Source: Sphaerisporangium album
Lineage (GTDB): Bacteria; Actinomycetota; Actinomycetes; Streptosporangiales; Streptosporangiaceae
Direction: 5' to 3'
NCBI RefSeq assembly: GCF_003323745.1
Contig: NZ_QOIL01000006.1
Coordinates: forward strand, 186,001 to 250,000
Length of the DNA stretch: 64,000 nt
Within the stretch, counting starts at the first letter, position 1. Each line of letters begins with the position of its first letter. The position numbers and the translations under genes are program-made. Positions 17,244-28,624 of the stretch are shown piece by piece. The notes under the pieces were generated by a model. It did not search any database. It was not told where the DNA came from and was given only the letters and a program-made list of their open reading frames with translations.

Positions 17244-17849
17244 TTGGCGACCGGACGTGACTACCGCGGGATGACGGCGGAGCAGCGATTAGCCGACCGC
17301 AAGGAACGGCTGATGAGCGCGGCTTACACGTTGTTCGCCGGACCAGGATTCAACGCCACCACGATCGAACGATTGTGCGCGGCGGCTCGCATTTCCAACC
17401 GGGCGTTCTACGAATGCTTCACCGGCCGCGAAGATCTGATGCGGGCGGTGTACGACCGCTGCGTCGAGGAGACCCTCCTCGCGGTATCCAAGGCGATCGG
17501 AGAGGCGCCCCCCGACACCGACAGCAGGATCCGGGCGGGCATCGCCGAGTACATCAACTTCGTCACCCGCGACCGGCGGCGGGCGAAGATCATGCATCTG
17601 GAGGTGCGGAGGGCCGGCGACATCCTCACCCCGCACCGCCAGCGCGCGGTCACCGGCTTCACCCAGATCATCGAGGAGAATCTGGGCGAGGTGCCGGGCG
17701 AACCGGGCGGACGACTCCACCTGCTCTCGCTCGCGCTCGTCGGCGCGATCCAGGAACTGCTCATCGAGTGGGTCCTCGCCGACGTCAAGCCTCCCCTGGA
17801 CGGCCTGATCGACACGGCCGTCCACATCTTCCGCCGCTCCTTCGGCTGA
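17244..17849 (+). CDS. TetR/AcrR family transcriptional regulator
   Basis: A 201-residue one-domain regulator. The N-terminal helix-turn-helix spans about residues 20-66: KERLMSAAYTLFAGPGFNATTIERLCAAARISNRAFYECFTGREDLMRAVYD is cut here into its recognisable parts TTIERLCAAARIS (helices 2-3 start) and NRAFYECFTGREDL. The C-terminal ligand-binding domain is unlike well-characterised members. The TTG start at 17244 follows GAGGTGG; no better start exists nearby. The 79-bp AT-richer gap upstream carries its likely promoter. The position behind the aldehyde dehydrogenase suggests control of that gene or itself, by context only. Confidence 0.9.
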   Translation: MATGRDYRGMTAEQRLADRKERLMSAAYTLFAGPGFNATTIERLCAAARISNRAFYECFTGREDLMRAVYDRCVEETLLAVSKAIGEAPPDTDSRIRAGIAEYINFVTRDRRRAKIMHLEVRRAGDILTPHRQRAVTGFTQIIEENLGEVPGEPGGRLHLLSLALVGAIQELLIEWVLADVKPPLDGLIDTAVHIFRRSFG

Positions 17850-17882
17850 AGCGCACCCCCGTCGCACCCGGGGGAGGCGCCT

Positions 17883-18200
17883 TCAGGCCGCGGCGGCCGC
17901 CGGGAGCTCGACCTTGAGCACCCGGTGCAGGCGGGTGATGGCGAGGAGCCTCATGACCCGCGGCGGCACCCCGCGAAGGACCAGCCGGCGCTCCGCGCGC
18001 AGCGCGCGGCGATGCGTGCCGACGAGGACCCCCAGACCGGCGGCGTCGATCATCTCCAGATCCGACAGATCGACGATCATGTCACCGTCTCCCGACTCGA
18101 CCGCCTCGTGCAGACGCGGCCGCAGCCGTGCCACCGTGCCCACATCGAGCCTCGCCCCGACGCTGACCACCTGGCACCCCGGACCAGACCGGCTTGGCAT
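17883..18200 (-). CDS. STAS-domain anti-sigma factor antagonist-like protein without the phosphorylatable serine
   Basis: A 105-residue single STAS domain of the SpoIIAA/RsbV type, which bind anti-sigma kinases and free sigma factors. The core beta-helix signature is present (DLSDLEMIDAAGLGVLV), but the conserved Ser/Thr of the D-S-[ST]-G motif is replaced: D52-A53-A54-G55. It therefore cannot be switched off by phosphorylation at the usual site. ATG at 18200 follows AGGAGG. No kinase or sigma gene is adjacent; it diverges from the adenosyltransferase and converges with the TetR gene. Partner unknown. Confidence 0.88.
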   Translation of the reverse strand: MPSRSGPGCQVVSVGARLDVGTVARLRPRLHEAVESGDGDMIVDLSDLEMIDAAGLGVLVGTHRRALRAERRLVLRGVPPRVMRLLAITRLHRVLKVELPAAAAA

Positions 18201-18389
18201 GCCGCCTCCTCATGTCAGACGGCCCTCACAGACCGCAGACGTCCCCTGCCCACCATTCCCTCCCCCATGCATGCGTTCCCGCCGCAGAATCCACCTCAGC
18301 GCCCAGAGGTGTGCTCACCCGTGGTCGGGGGCGCCGGGTTCGCGGACACCGCACGGGGCGTCGGCGCCGCGGGGCGTTACTGTGGCGGC

Positions 18390-18980
18390 ATGACCCGCGC
18401 TGACAACGACAAGCCCGTGGTGCTGTCCAAGATCTATACGCGGACCGGCGACGACGGCACGACGACGCTCGGCGACATGAGCCGCACGCGGAAGACCGAT
18501 CCCCGGCTCGCCGCCTACGCCGACGTCGAAGAGGCCAACGCCGCCATCGGTGTGGCCCTCGCGATGGGGAACCTCGCGACCGAGATCGCCGAGGTGCTGA
18601 CCGTCGTGCAGAACGAGCTGTTCGACGTCGGCGCCGACCTGTGCACGCCTGTCACCGAGAACCCCGAGTTCCCGCCCCTGCGGGTGGAGCAGTCCTACGT
18701 CGACCGGCTCGAAGCGCAGTGCGACCGCTTCAACGAGCGGCTACGCCCGCTGCGCAGCTTCATCCTGCCCGGAGGCGACACGGGGACCGCGCTCCTGCAC
18801 GTCGCCCGCACGGTGGTCCGCCGCGCGGAGCGCACGACGTGGTCCGCGCTGGAGACCCACGACGACGTGAACCCGCTCACGGCCCGCTACCTGAACCGCC
18901 TGAGCGACCTGCTCTTCATCCTCTGCCGCATTGCCGCCGACGGCCGGGAACTCCTCTGGAAACCAGGCGCCACGCGCTAG
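18390..18980 (+). CDS. pduO: PduO-type cob(I)alamin adenosyltransferase
   Basis: A 196-residue ATP:corrinoid adenosyltransferase making adenosylcobalamin, the cofactor of methylmalonyl-CoA mutase. Family motifs are all present: the N-terminal ATP-binding RTGDDGTTTLG, ADVEEANAAIG, the FILPGGDTGTALLHVART loop, the VVRRAER arginines and YLNRLSDLLFILCR at the C-terminal helix. ATG at 18390 gives the usual length; no strong Shine-Dalgarno is seen, but GGCGG precedes closely. It lies between the STAS gene (divergent, 189 bp) and the DUF2550 gene (convergent, 78 bp). Functionally it links to methylmalonyl-CoA epimerase at 2399-2827. Confidence 0.95.
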   Translation: MTRADNDKPVVLSKIYTRTGDDGTTTLGDMSRTRKTDPRLAAYADVEEANAAIGVALAMGNLATEIAEVLTVVQNELFDVGADLCTPVTENPEFPPLRVEQSYVDRLEAQCDRFNERLRPLRSFILPGGDTGTALLHVARTVVRRAERTTWSALETHDDVNPLTARYLNRLSDLLFILCRIAADGRELLWKPGATR

Positions 18981-19058
18981 TCGTCGCCTCGACGGCGACC
19001 CTGCCCGGCACGGTCCGGGGGCCTCAAGAGCGCGGCGAACCCGCCGGCGCGAGGCGAC

Positions 19059-19466
19059 TCACGCGGCGTCGAGGTGGGCGCTCGGAGGGGCCGACTCGAC
19101 CCAGGCCAGGAAGCCGGTGAGGGCGTCCTCGCTCATCGCGAGGGAGACGCCGGCGCAGTCGACGGTCCAGTAGCCGGCGGGGCCGTCGTCGCCGGTGAGG
19201 GGGCGACGGGTGGAAACGGTGAGGCCGCGCCTCGCGATAGCGTGGCGCGGCCTCAGTCGCAGTCCTAGAAATGGGATCCAGTGGAGCTCTCCCCCCGCGT
19301 AGCGGGCCACCCCACTTTTCCAGGCCCGGTCTCCCGTGCGCAGGCTACATACGACGTTGCCCCGGGAGCGGGCGAGCAATATGCCTCGGAGGACGAGCAG
19401 GGCGGCGACCACCGCAACGCTTGCCAAAATTTCCAGCGCCGCCATGGTCGCCCCCCCAAAGCTCAT
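19059..19466 (-). CDS. DUF2550 membrane-anchored protein
   Basis: A 135-residue protein with one N-terminal membrane helix (about residues 9-28, LEILASVAVVAALLVLRGIL) and a soluble domain of about 100 residues containing WKSGVARYAGGELHWIPFLG, the hallmark stretch of DUF2550. It begins 10 bases after the atpC stop, the same position as its homologue (Rv1312) in mycobacteria, so it is the last gene of the ATP synthase operon. Start taken at ATG 19466 (MSFGGATMAAL); ATG 19445 is the alternative. Function unknown. Confidence 0.85.
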   Translation of the reverse strand: MSFGGATMAALEILASVAVVAALLVLRGILLARSRGNVVCSLRTGDRAWKSGVARYAGGELHWIPFLGLRLRPRHAIARRGLTVSTRRPLTGDDGPAGYWTVDCAGVSLAMSEDALTGFLAWVESAPPSAHLDAA

Positions 19467-19476
19467 GTCCGTCTGA

Positions 19477-19878
19477 CTAGACCTCTTCGCCGGCCGCGCG
19501 CAGGCGAGCCCTGGCACGCTTGGCCTCGATCTGCGCCTCGGTGTCCTCGCCGTCGGCGTCGACCGACGCGAGCGCTCGCTGGAGCGCGTCCCGGGCCGCC
19601 GCGACGTCCACCTCGGAGCCGAGCTCGGCCGTCTCGGCCAGAACCGACACGTCGTTGTTCGCCACGGAGATGAACCCGCCGTGGACGGCCGCGATCACGT
19701 CCCCGCCGTCGCCTCGCTTGATGCGAAGGACGCCGCCCTCCACGAGGACGCCGAGAACGGGGGCGTGGTTCGGCATAATACCGATCTCACCGTCCACGGT
19801 CTTGGCAATCACCATGTCGGCCTCGCCCGACCAGATCTCACGTTCCGGCGAAACGACGCCGATGCGGAGCTTTGCCAT
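19477..19878 (-). CDS. atpC: ATP synthase F1 epsilon subunit
   Basis: A 133-residue epsilon subunit of the F1 central stalk, which couples rotor to c-ring and inhibits hydrolysis. The N-terminal beta-sandwich (MAKLRIGVVSPEREIWSGEAD cut here to its start, MAKLRIGVVSPEREIW; then GEIGIMPNHAPVLGVL) is typical. The C-terminal helical part is short (LQRALASVDADGEDTEAQIEAKRARARLRAA). It is preceded in the operon by a 52-bp gap holding a perfect 15-bp-stem hairpin, and by GAGGAAGGTGAG near its ATG. Confidence 0.96.
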   Translation of the reverse strand: MAKLRIGVVSPEREIWSGEADMVIAKTVDGEIGIMPNHAPVLGVLVEGGVLRIKRGDGGDVIAAVHGGFISVANNDVSVLAETAELGSEVDVAAARDALQRALASVDADGEDTEAQIEAKRARARLRAAGEEV

Positions 19879-19892
19879 TACTCACCTTCCTC

Positions 19893-19925
19893 GGATGCCG
19901 GTACGGCAGGGCCGTACCGGCATCC
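19893..19925 (-). promoter_or_regulatory. perfect 15-bp-stem hairpin between atpD and atpC
   Basis: Bases 19893-19907 are exactly complementary to 19911-19925, leaving a 3-nt loop. The element fills most of the 52-bp atpD-atpC gap. On the transcribed strand it is followed by GAGGAAGGTGAGTA and the atpC start, with no U-tract, so it is more likely a partial terminator, an RNA-stability element or a translation-setting structure than a full terminator. Confidence 0.75.
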
Positions 19926-19930
19926 CCTCG

Positions 19931-21367
<1,437 letters not shown>

Positions 21368-22270
21368 TCACTCTTTCCCCGCGGAGGCGTCGGCGAGCGC
21401 GTTGGCGCCGCCGACGATCTCGCTGATTTCCTGGGTGATCTCGGCCTGCCGCGCCTGGTTCATCCGCTGCGTGAACACGCGGATGAGCTCGTTGGCGTTG
21501 TCGGTCGCCGACTTCATCGCGCGGCGACGCGAGGCGTGCTCGGAGGCGGCCGACTGGAGCAGCGCGTTGAAGATGCGCGACTCGATGTAGCGCGGCAGGA
21601 GCTGGTTCAGCACCTCACCGGCGGTCGGCTCGAACTCGTAGTACGGCAGCGGGCCTTCGGGGGGCTCCTCGGTGGTCTCCTCGACCTCCAGCGGAAGGAT
21701 GCGCTTCACCTGGACCTGCTGGGTGAGCATCGAGACGAACTCGGTGTAGACGATGTGGATCTCGTCGATGCCGTTCTCGTCCTCGAACGCCGCCACCAGC
21801 GAGTCGGCGATCTCCTTGGCGTGCGCGTACAGCGGGTTGTCGGAGAAGCCCGACCACTCGCCGCTCATCCGCCGGTCGCGGAACCGGTGCCAGGTGATGC
21901 CCTTGCGCCCGACGACGAAAGGCTTGACCTCCAGGCCGCGACCCCGCAGGTGGCCGCCCAGCGCCTCGGCCTCGCGCAGCACGTTGGCGTTGAAGCCGCC
22001 GGCGAAGCCGCGGTCGCTGGTGATGATCAGCACGCCTGCCGCGGTGGGCTGTTCCTTGGCGACGGTCAGCGGGTGGTCGACGTCGGCGGAGTTGCTGAGG
22101 ACGGCCGACACCGCGCGCGTGATCTCACGCTCGTACGGGACCGCCGCCTCCATGCGCTGCTGCGCCTTGACGATGCGGGACGAGGCGATGAGCTCCTGCG
22201 CGCGGGTGATCTTCGCCGTGGACTTGACCGAACGGATCCGCCGCCGCAGCAGTCTTAGCTGGGCACCCAT
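21368..22270 (-). CDS. atpG: ATP synthase F1 gamma subunit
   Basis: A 300-residue central rotor subunit. The N-terminal helix (MGAQLRLLRRRIRSVKSTAK) and C-terminal helix (ASRRRAMKSATDNANELIR and RMNQARQAEITQEISEIV) form the coiled coil inside the alpha3beta3 ring. The central Rossmann-like domain contains LIITSDRGFAGGFN. An acidic insert rich in Glu (VEETTEEPPEGPLPYYEFEP, about residues 193-212) is the kind of actinobacterial gamma loop described for mycobacteria, although placed differently. It is 3 bases from atpA and 9 from atpD. Confidence 0.97.
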   Translation of the reverse strand: MGAQLRLLRRRIRSVKSTAKITRAQELIASSRIVKAQQRMEAAVPYEREITRAVSAVLSNSADVDHPLTVAKEQPTAAGVLIITSDRGFAGGFNANVLREAEALGGHLRGRGLEVKPFVVGRKGITWHRFRDRRMSGEWSGFSDNPLYAHAKEIADSLVAAFEDENGIDEIHIVYTEFVSMLTQQVQVKRILPLEVEETTEEPPEGPLPYYEFEPTAGEVLNQLLPRYIESRIFNALLQSAASEHASRRRAMKSATDNANELIRVFTQRMNQARQAEITQEISEIVGGANALADASAGKE

Positions 22271-22273
22271 CGG

Positions 22274-23926
<1,653 letters not shown>

Positions 23927-23966
23927 CTCTGTTCAGTCTCCCTAATCATCGGCCGCCCTGACTCTC

Positions 23967-24775
23967 CTAGCCGGCCAACCGGCGGCGGACATCTTCAATA
24001 CGTCCTGCGATCGTGGTGTCGATCATCTCGTCGCCCATGCGGACCGAGAATCCACCGATCACCCGCGGGTCCACCTCGACGTTCAGGTGGACGTCGCGAC
24101 CGTACGTGGTGCGCAACCAGGCGGCGAGGCGCTGCCTCTGCCCGTCGGTCAGCGGAACCGCGCTGCGCACCACGGCGACAAGTTGCTGTCGCTGCTCCGC
24201 CACGAGCTGGATGTATTCATCCAGCCCCCGTTCCAAACTACGTCCTCTGGGGTACAGCGCAAGCTGCGTCACCAGCCGCAGGGTGGCCGGGGCGACCCTG
24301 CGGGCGAGCAGGTCGCCCAGCAGCGCCCGCTTGGCGTCCCCGGGGAGGCCCGGGTCGGCGAGCGCGTGGCGCAGCCCGGGGTTGGCCTCGACGATGCGGC
24401 CGAAGCGGAAGAGCTCGTCCTCCACATCGTCGAGCCTGCCCTGGGACTCGGCCTCGGCGACCGAGGCGATGACGCTGAGCCGCTCCAGCGCGTCGGCGAG
24501 GTCGCCGGACTTCGACCACTTGACCGAGACGGCCGTGACGACCGTCTCCAGGGCCGCGTCGTCGATCTTGCCGCCCAGCAGCGACCGCACGACCTCGGCC
24601 TTCTGCTCCGCGGGACGCGCGGGGTCGGCCAGGTTGCGGCGAAGCCCGTGCTCGCGGTCCAGCAGGACGGCGACCGCGAGCAGGTCATCGGCCACGCGAG
24701 CGAGGTCCGCCGTACCGGCCACCGCGTTGAAGCGCTCTTCGACCTCGGCGAACGAGCTACGGCTCAGGCCTCTCA

Positions 24776-24776
<1 letters not shown>
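23967..24776 (-). CDS. atpH: ATP synthase F1 delta subunit
   Basis: A 269-residue delta subunit that ties the peripheral stalk to the top of F1. It is longer than the E. coli protein (about 177) but of usual actinobacterial length; in mycobacteria the delta subunit is fused with an additional b-like domain, which is not the case here because a separate atpF precedes it. The C-terminal signature VDPRVIGGFSVRMGDEMIDTTIAGRIEDVRRRL is clear in its parts GGFSVRMGDEMIDTT and IAGRIEDVRRRL. Its ATG shares one base with the atpF stop (TGATG), so translation is coupled. Confidence 0.95.
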
Positions 24777-25597
<821 letters not shown>

Positions 25598-25659
25598 CTA
25601 TCGACCAGTGGGACGTCCACCGGGGTTTCGGACGAGGTGGAAGATCTATCAGTGCGTTA

Positions 25660-26451
25660 TCAGTGCGCGGGGTGAACCGCGTCGTTGATGAACATGGCCG
25701 TCAGCAGCGCGAACACGTAGGCCTGCAGCGCCTGGATGAACAGCTCGAAGGCGGTGAGCAGGATCGTCATCGCGACCCCGAGCACGCCGAGCGGGGCGCC
25801 GAGCGGCGTGACCTGCACCGCGAGGAAGTGCCAGCCGACCTCGGAGAACAGCGCCACGATGAGGTGGCCCGCCATCATGGTGGCGAACAGTCGCACCGCG
25901 TGGGTGATGTGGCGCAGGAAGAAGGTCGAGATGAGCTCGATGGGGGCGACCAGGACGTAGATCCACCCGGGCAGGCCGGGGGGGAACATCACGTTCTTGA
26001 AGAAGCCGATCGGCCCCTGGTGCTTCATGCCCAGGTACATGACCAGCAGCCACACGCCGAGCGAGAGGACGGCGGGGTAGCCGATGCGCGCCATGACGGG
26101 GAACTGGACGAAGATGACCGAGCCGAACAGGTTCATGATCCAGACGAACAGGAACATGGTGAACAGCAGCGGCATCCAGCGGTCGCTGTCCTTGCCGAGA
26201 TTCGGCCGGGCGATCTGGTCGCGGACGAAGTCGTAGGCGAGCTCGCCGACGTTCTGCACGCCCCTCGGCACCAGCTTGGGCTTGGAGAAGGCGACGAAGG
26301 CGAAGACCATGACCAGGATCGCGGCGGTCAGCGCCAGCAGGGCCGGCTTGTTGAACCAGGCCACATCGTCGACGAGCGGTGGCCAGTCGAAAAGGCCCAG
26401 CCCCGGAGCGTGGAACTCATCGGAGGCGAGAGGCGTCAGCGTGGCGCTCAC
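25660..26451 (-). CDS. atpB: ATP synthase F0 a subunit
   Basis: A 263-residue membrane subunit forming the proton half-channels. Five to six hydrophobic helices are visible (ALLALTAAILVMVFAFVAF, LLFTMFLFVWIMNLFG, AVLSLGVWLLVMYLG and two near the C-terminus). The essential arginine is in HAVRLFATMMAGHLIVALF, and the partner helix is LLTAFELFIQALQAYVFALL. The start is taken as GTG 26451 (MSATLTPLASDEFHAPG), preceded by GAAGGGA; the frame continues upstream to 26601 without family similarity. Confidence 0.95.
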   Translation of the reverse strand: MSATLTPLASDEFHAPGLGLFDWPPLVDDVAWFNKPALLALTAAILVMVFAFVAFSKPKLVPRGVQNVGELAYDFVRDQIARPNLGKDSDRWMPLLFTMFLFVWIMNLFGSVIFVQFPVMARIGYPAVLSLGVWLLVMYLGMKHQGPIGFFKNVMFPPGLPGWIYVLVAPIELISTFFLRHITHAVRLFATMMAGHLIVALFSEVGWHFLAVQVTPLGAPLGVLGVAMTILLTAFELFIQALQAYVFALLTAMFINDAVHPAH

Positions 26452-26740
26452 TCGTCGTTCCCTTCGTCGTGATGATCGGTCGTCAGCAGGTCCTCCGGTC
26501 GGCGTACCTCGGAGAGGCCGGCCGGAGAAGAAGTGTGAAGAGGGCGAGGAGGCCAGGACTCGATGGCACAGGCGAACGTTCCCCTGCCGCGCACGCGACA
26601 ATAGCAGGCGTGGCCGTGACTAGTCATATCGAGCCAGCCGCGTGAGGCATTTCCCTCAGGCGCCCGGCGATGACGTGTCTCGCCCCGTCTGCCAAGGCGA
26701 GTGTAGAGGAAACTCCCGGAGATCGTCGGTACGCGACGCG

Positions 26741-27172
26741 TCACGTCCGCTTCTCCCCGATCTGGCCCGGCACCTTGACGGTGGGGTCGACGTAGAGGAT
26801 GCGGAGTTTCAGGAAGCCGCGCGCCTCGCCGATGGTCCAGATGACGGTGCACGCGATGACGGTCAGGCCGAACGCCCCCGGGTGCCACACGGTGGCGTCC
26901 TGGAAGGCCTCCAGAGTCACGACCAGGGCGAGGATCTTCAGCAGGAACGTGCCCAGCGCCGCGGCCATCATCATCGTCGGCGAGATGCGCGCGGCGTAGG
27001 TGACGGCGACGAGGCTGATGGTGAAGAAGGCCGCCACGACCAGCACACCGATGCCCGCGCCCAGGGCACCCTTGGCACCCTCGGCGAACGCCGCGACGAC
27101 GACGGCGGCGAGGCCGGCCACCGCCGTGGGGATCACGGCCGCCCGGAGAATCTGGAGATCGTTGGCCTGCAT
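26741..27172 (-). CDS. atpI: AtpI-like membrane protein at the head of the atp operon
   Basis: A 143-residue protein with four hydrophobic segments (VIPTAVAGLAAVVVAAFA, GIGVLVVAAFFTISLVAV, MMMAAALGTFLLKILALVVTL, FGLTVIACTVIWTIGEA). It occupies the position of AtpI (Rv1303 in M. tuberculosis), a proposed chaperone for c-ring assembly or cation carrier. The GGAG in TTTGGAGCACC lies just before ATG 27172. A 289-bp gap separates it from atpB, and 138 bp from the WecA-type gene upstream, where a Crp-like dyad lies. Confidence 0.88.
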   Translation of the reverse strand: MQANDLQILRAAVIPTAVAGLAAVVVAAFAEGAKGALGAGIGVLVVAAFFTISLVAVTYAARISPTMMMAAALGTFLLKILALVVTLEAFQDATVWHPGAFGLTVIACTVIWTIGEARGFLKLRILYVDPTVKVPGQIGEKRT

Positions 27173-27242
27173 CGGTGCTCCAAAGAACAGTTGTCAAGCG
27201 AGCGATTGCTACCTCGCGGGGCGCGCGTTGCCCGCCCTTGCT

Positions 27243-27258
27243 AGTGAAAGATATCACA
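27243..27258. promoter_or_regulatory. Crp/GlxR-like dyad upstream of the atp operon
   Basis: AGTGA-N6-TCACA on the plus strand (TGTGA-N6-TCACT on the transcribed strand) lies 71 bases upstream of the atpI start. It differs by one base from the TGTGA-N6-TCACA consensus of cAMP receptor family regulators (Crp, GlxR). It is the only such site I noticed near the operon, but short dyads also arise by chance. Confidence 0.45.
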
Positions 27259-27310
27259 AGCTCATGAAGGAGCGCCTTTACCTGGGCTTTCGGGCAGGTG
27301 AACGGACGTA

Positions 27311-28564
27311 TCAGCCGGTTGTCGCGGTGGCCGGAGAGGTGTGCGCGGGATCGTCGGCCGCGGACGCCTCCGCAGTGGAGGGGTCCGCCGAGACCGGGCC
27401 GGAGGTCGGACCCGGGCCGCGCCGGGCCGCGTGCGTGCCTCCCCCGCGCCCGCCCCGGCCCGAACGCCACCGCGGCAGGCCCATGAGCATCAGCACGGCG
27501 AGGGCGAACACCACGACCGCGGGGAACACGAACAGCGGCACGCCGCCCACCGAGAGGCCGACGACGGGCGCCGCGAACAGGAACGTCCACGCGTACATGA
27601 TCAGCACCGTGCGGCGGTGCGAGTGGCCGACCTGCAGCAGGCGGTGGTGCAGGTGGCCGCGGTCGGGCGCGAACGGGGACTTGCCGTACGACGTGCGCCG
27701 GACCACCGCCATCACCAGGTCGGCCAGCGGGAGCACCATCACCGCGAGGGGCAGCAGGATCGGCAGGACGAGGGGGAAGCGGTTGATGTCCGCGGCGCCC
27801 TGGTAGTCGACCGTGCCGGTCACCGTGACCACCGACGTCGCCAGCACCAGGCCGATGAGCATCGCGCCGGTGTCGCCCATGAAGATCTTGGCGGGGTGGA
27901 AGTTGTGCGGCAGGAAGCCGAGGCACATGCCGATGAGGATCGCCGTGATCGCCGCCGTGACGCTCAGCCGGCCCTGGTCGAGGCTCTCGGTCAGCGCGAT
28001 GGTCCACGCGAACGTCGCCATCGCGGCGATGCAGACGATGCCCGCCGCCAGTCCGTCCAGTCCGTCCACGAAGTTGACCGCGTTGATGGCGACCACCACC
28101 ACGAGGATCGTGATGATCGTCTGCAACGTGCTGTCGAGGTTCAGCGTGTTCCCGTCGGGCAGCGGGACCCACAGCAGCGTGAGCTTGAAGACCACCAGAA
28201 TGCCGGCGGCGGCGATCTGCCCGCCCAGCTTGACCAGGGCGTCCATGCCCCACCAGTCGTCCAGGAAGCCGGTGATCACGATGACCCCGCCCGCGAGCGC
28301 CAGGGCGATCACGGTCTGCCCCTCGCCCATCTTCGGCTCGGCGAGCGTGGCCCCGATGTGGTCGAGACGGGTGGCGACGAACAGCCCCGCCAGCATTCCG
28401 GCGTACATCGCCAGGCCGCCGAGGCGGGGGGTGCGGACGGTGTGCACGTCGCGCTCGCGGATCTCCGGCGCGGCGCCGATGCGGAGCGCGAAGACCCTGA
28501 CCAGGGGGACCAGCAGGTAGGTAACCGCGGCCGCCACCAGTGCTATGAGTGTGTATTCGCGCAC
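27311..28564 (-). CDS. wecA: decaprenyl-phosphate N-acetylglucosaminephosphotransferase (MraY/WecA family)
   Basis: A 417-residue polytopic membrane enzyme transferring GlcNAc-1-phosphate from UDP-GlcNAc to decaprenyl phosphate, the first step of arabinogalactan linker or other wall-glycan synthesis. Around ten hydrophobic helices are seen. Catalytic loops are intact: the aspartate-rich NFVDGLDGLAAG, HPAKIFMGDTGAMLIG and the histidine loop DRGHLHHRLLQVGHSHRR. The last 60 residues are a Gly/Arg then Ala/Thr/Pro-rich cytoplasmic tail, longer than usual. Its position just upstream of atpI equals that of rfe/wecA (Rv1302) in mycobacteria. The gap to glyA upstream is 60 bp and contains a hairpin. 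Confidence 0.93.
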   Translation of the reverse strand: MREYTLIALVAAAVTYLLVPLVRVFALRIGAAPEIRERDVHTVRTPRLGGLAMYAGMLAGLFVATRLDHIGATLAEPKMGEGQTVIALALAGGVIVITGFLDDWWGMDALVKLGGQIAAAGILVVFKLTLLWVPLPDGNTLNLDSTLQTIITILVVVVAINAVNFVDGLDGLAAGIVCIAAMATFAWTIALTESLDQGRLSVTAAITAILIGMCLGFLPHNFHPAKIFMGDTGAMLIGLVLATSVVTVTGTVDYQGAADINRFPLVLPILLPLAVMVLPLADLVMAVVRRTSYGKSPFAPDRGHLHHRLLQVGHSHRRTVLIMYAWTFLFAAPVVGLSVGGVPLFVFPAVVVFALAVLMLMGLPRWRSGRGGRGGGTHAARRGPGPTSGPVSADPSTAEASAADDPAHTSPATATTG

Positions 28565-28584
28565 GTACCTAGTTTCCCGGATTG

Positions 28585-28604
28585 TCCGGTCATCTGTGAC
28601 CGGA
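28585..28604 (-). terminator. 8-bp-stem hairpin between glyA and wecA
   Basis: TCCGGTCA at 28585-28592 pairs exactly with 28597-28604 around a 4-nt loop. It sits 20 bases behind the glyA stop and 20 bases before the wecA start. On the transcribed strand the T-run lies before rather than after the stem, so termination would be inefficient. Confidence 0.5.
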
Positions 28605-28624
28605 AAACTGCACAGAACTGCACA

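Noticed and set aside
18983-19058. GTCGCCTCG/CGAGGCGAC inverted repeat between the adenosyltransferase and DUF2550 genes
   Set aside because: The arms are 58 bases apart, so a functional terminator or operator is doubtful, although a bidirectional terminator remains possible.
26448-28253. Long minus-strand frame overlapping atpI and wecA
   Set aside because: Out of frame with two genes that carry complete family motifs on the same strand; Arg/Gly/His-rich composition.
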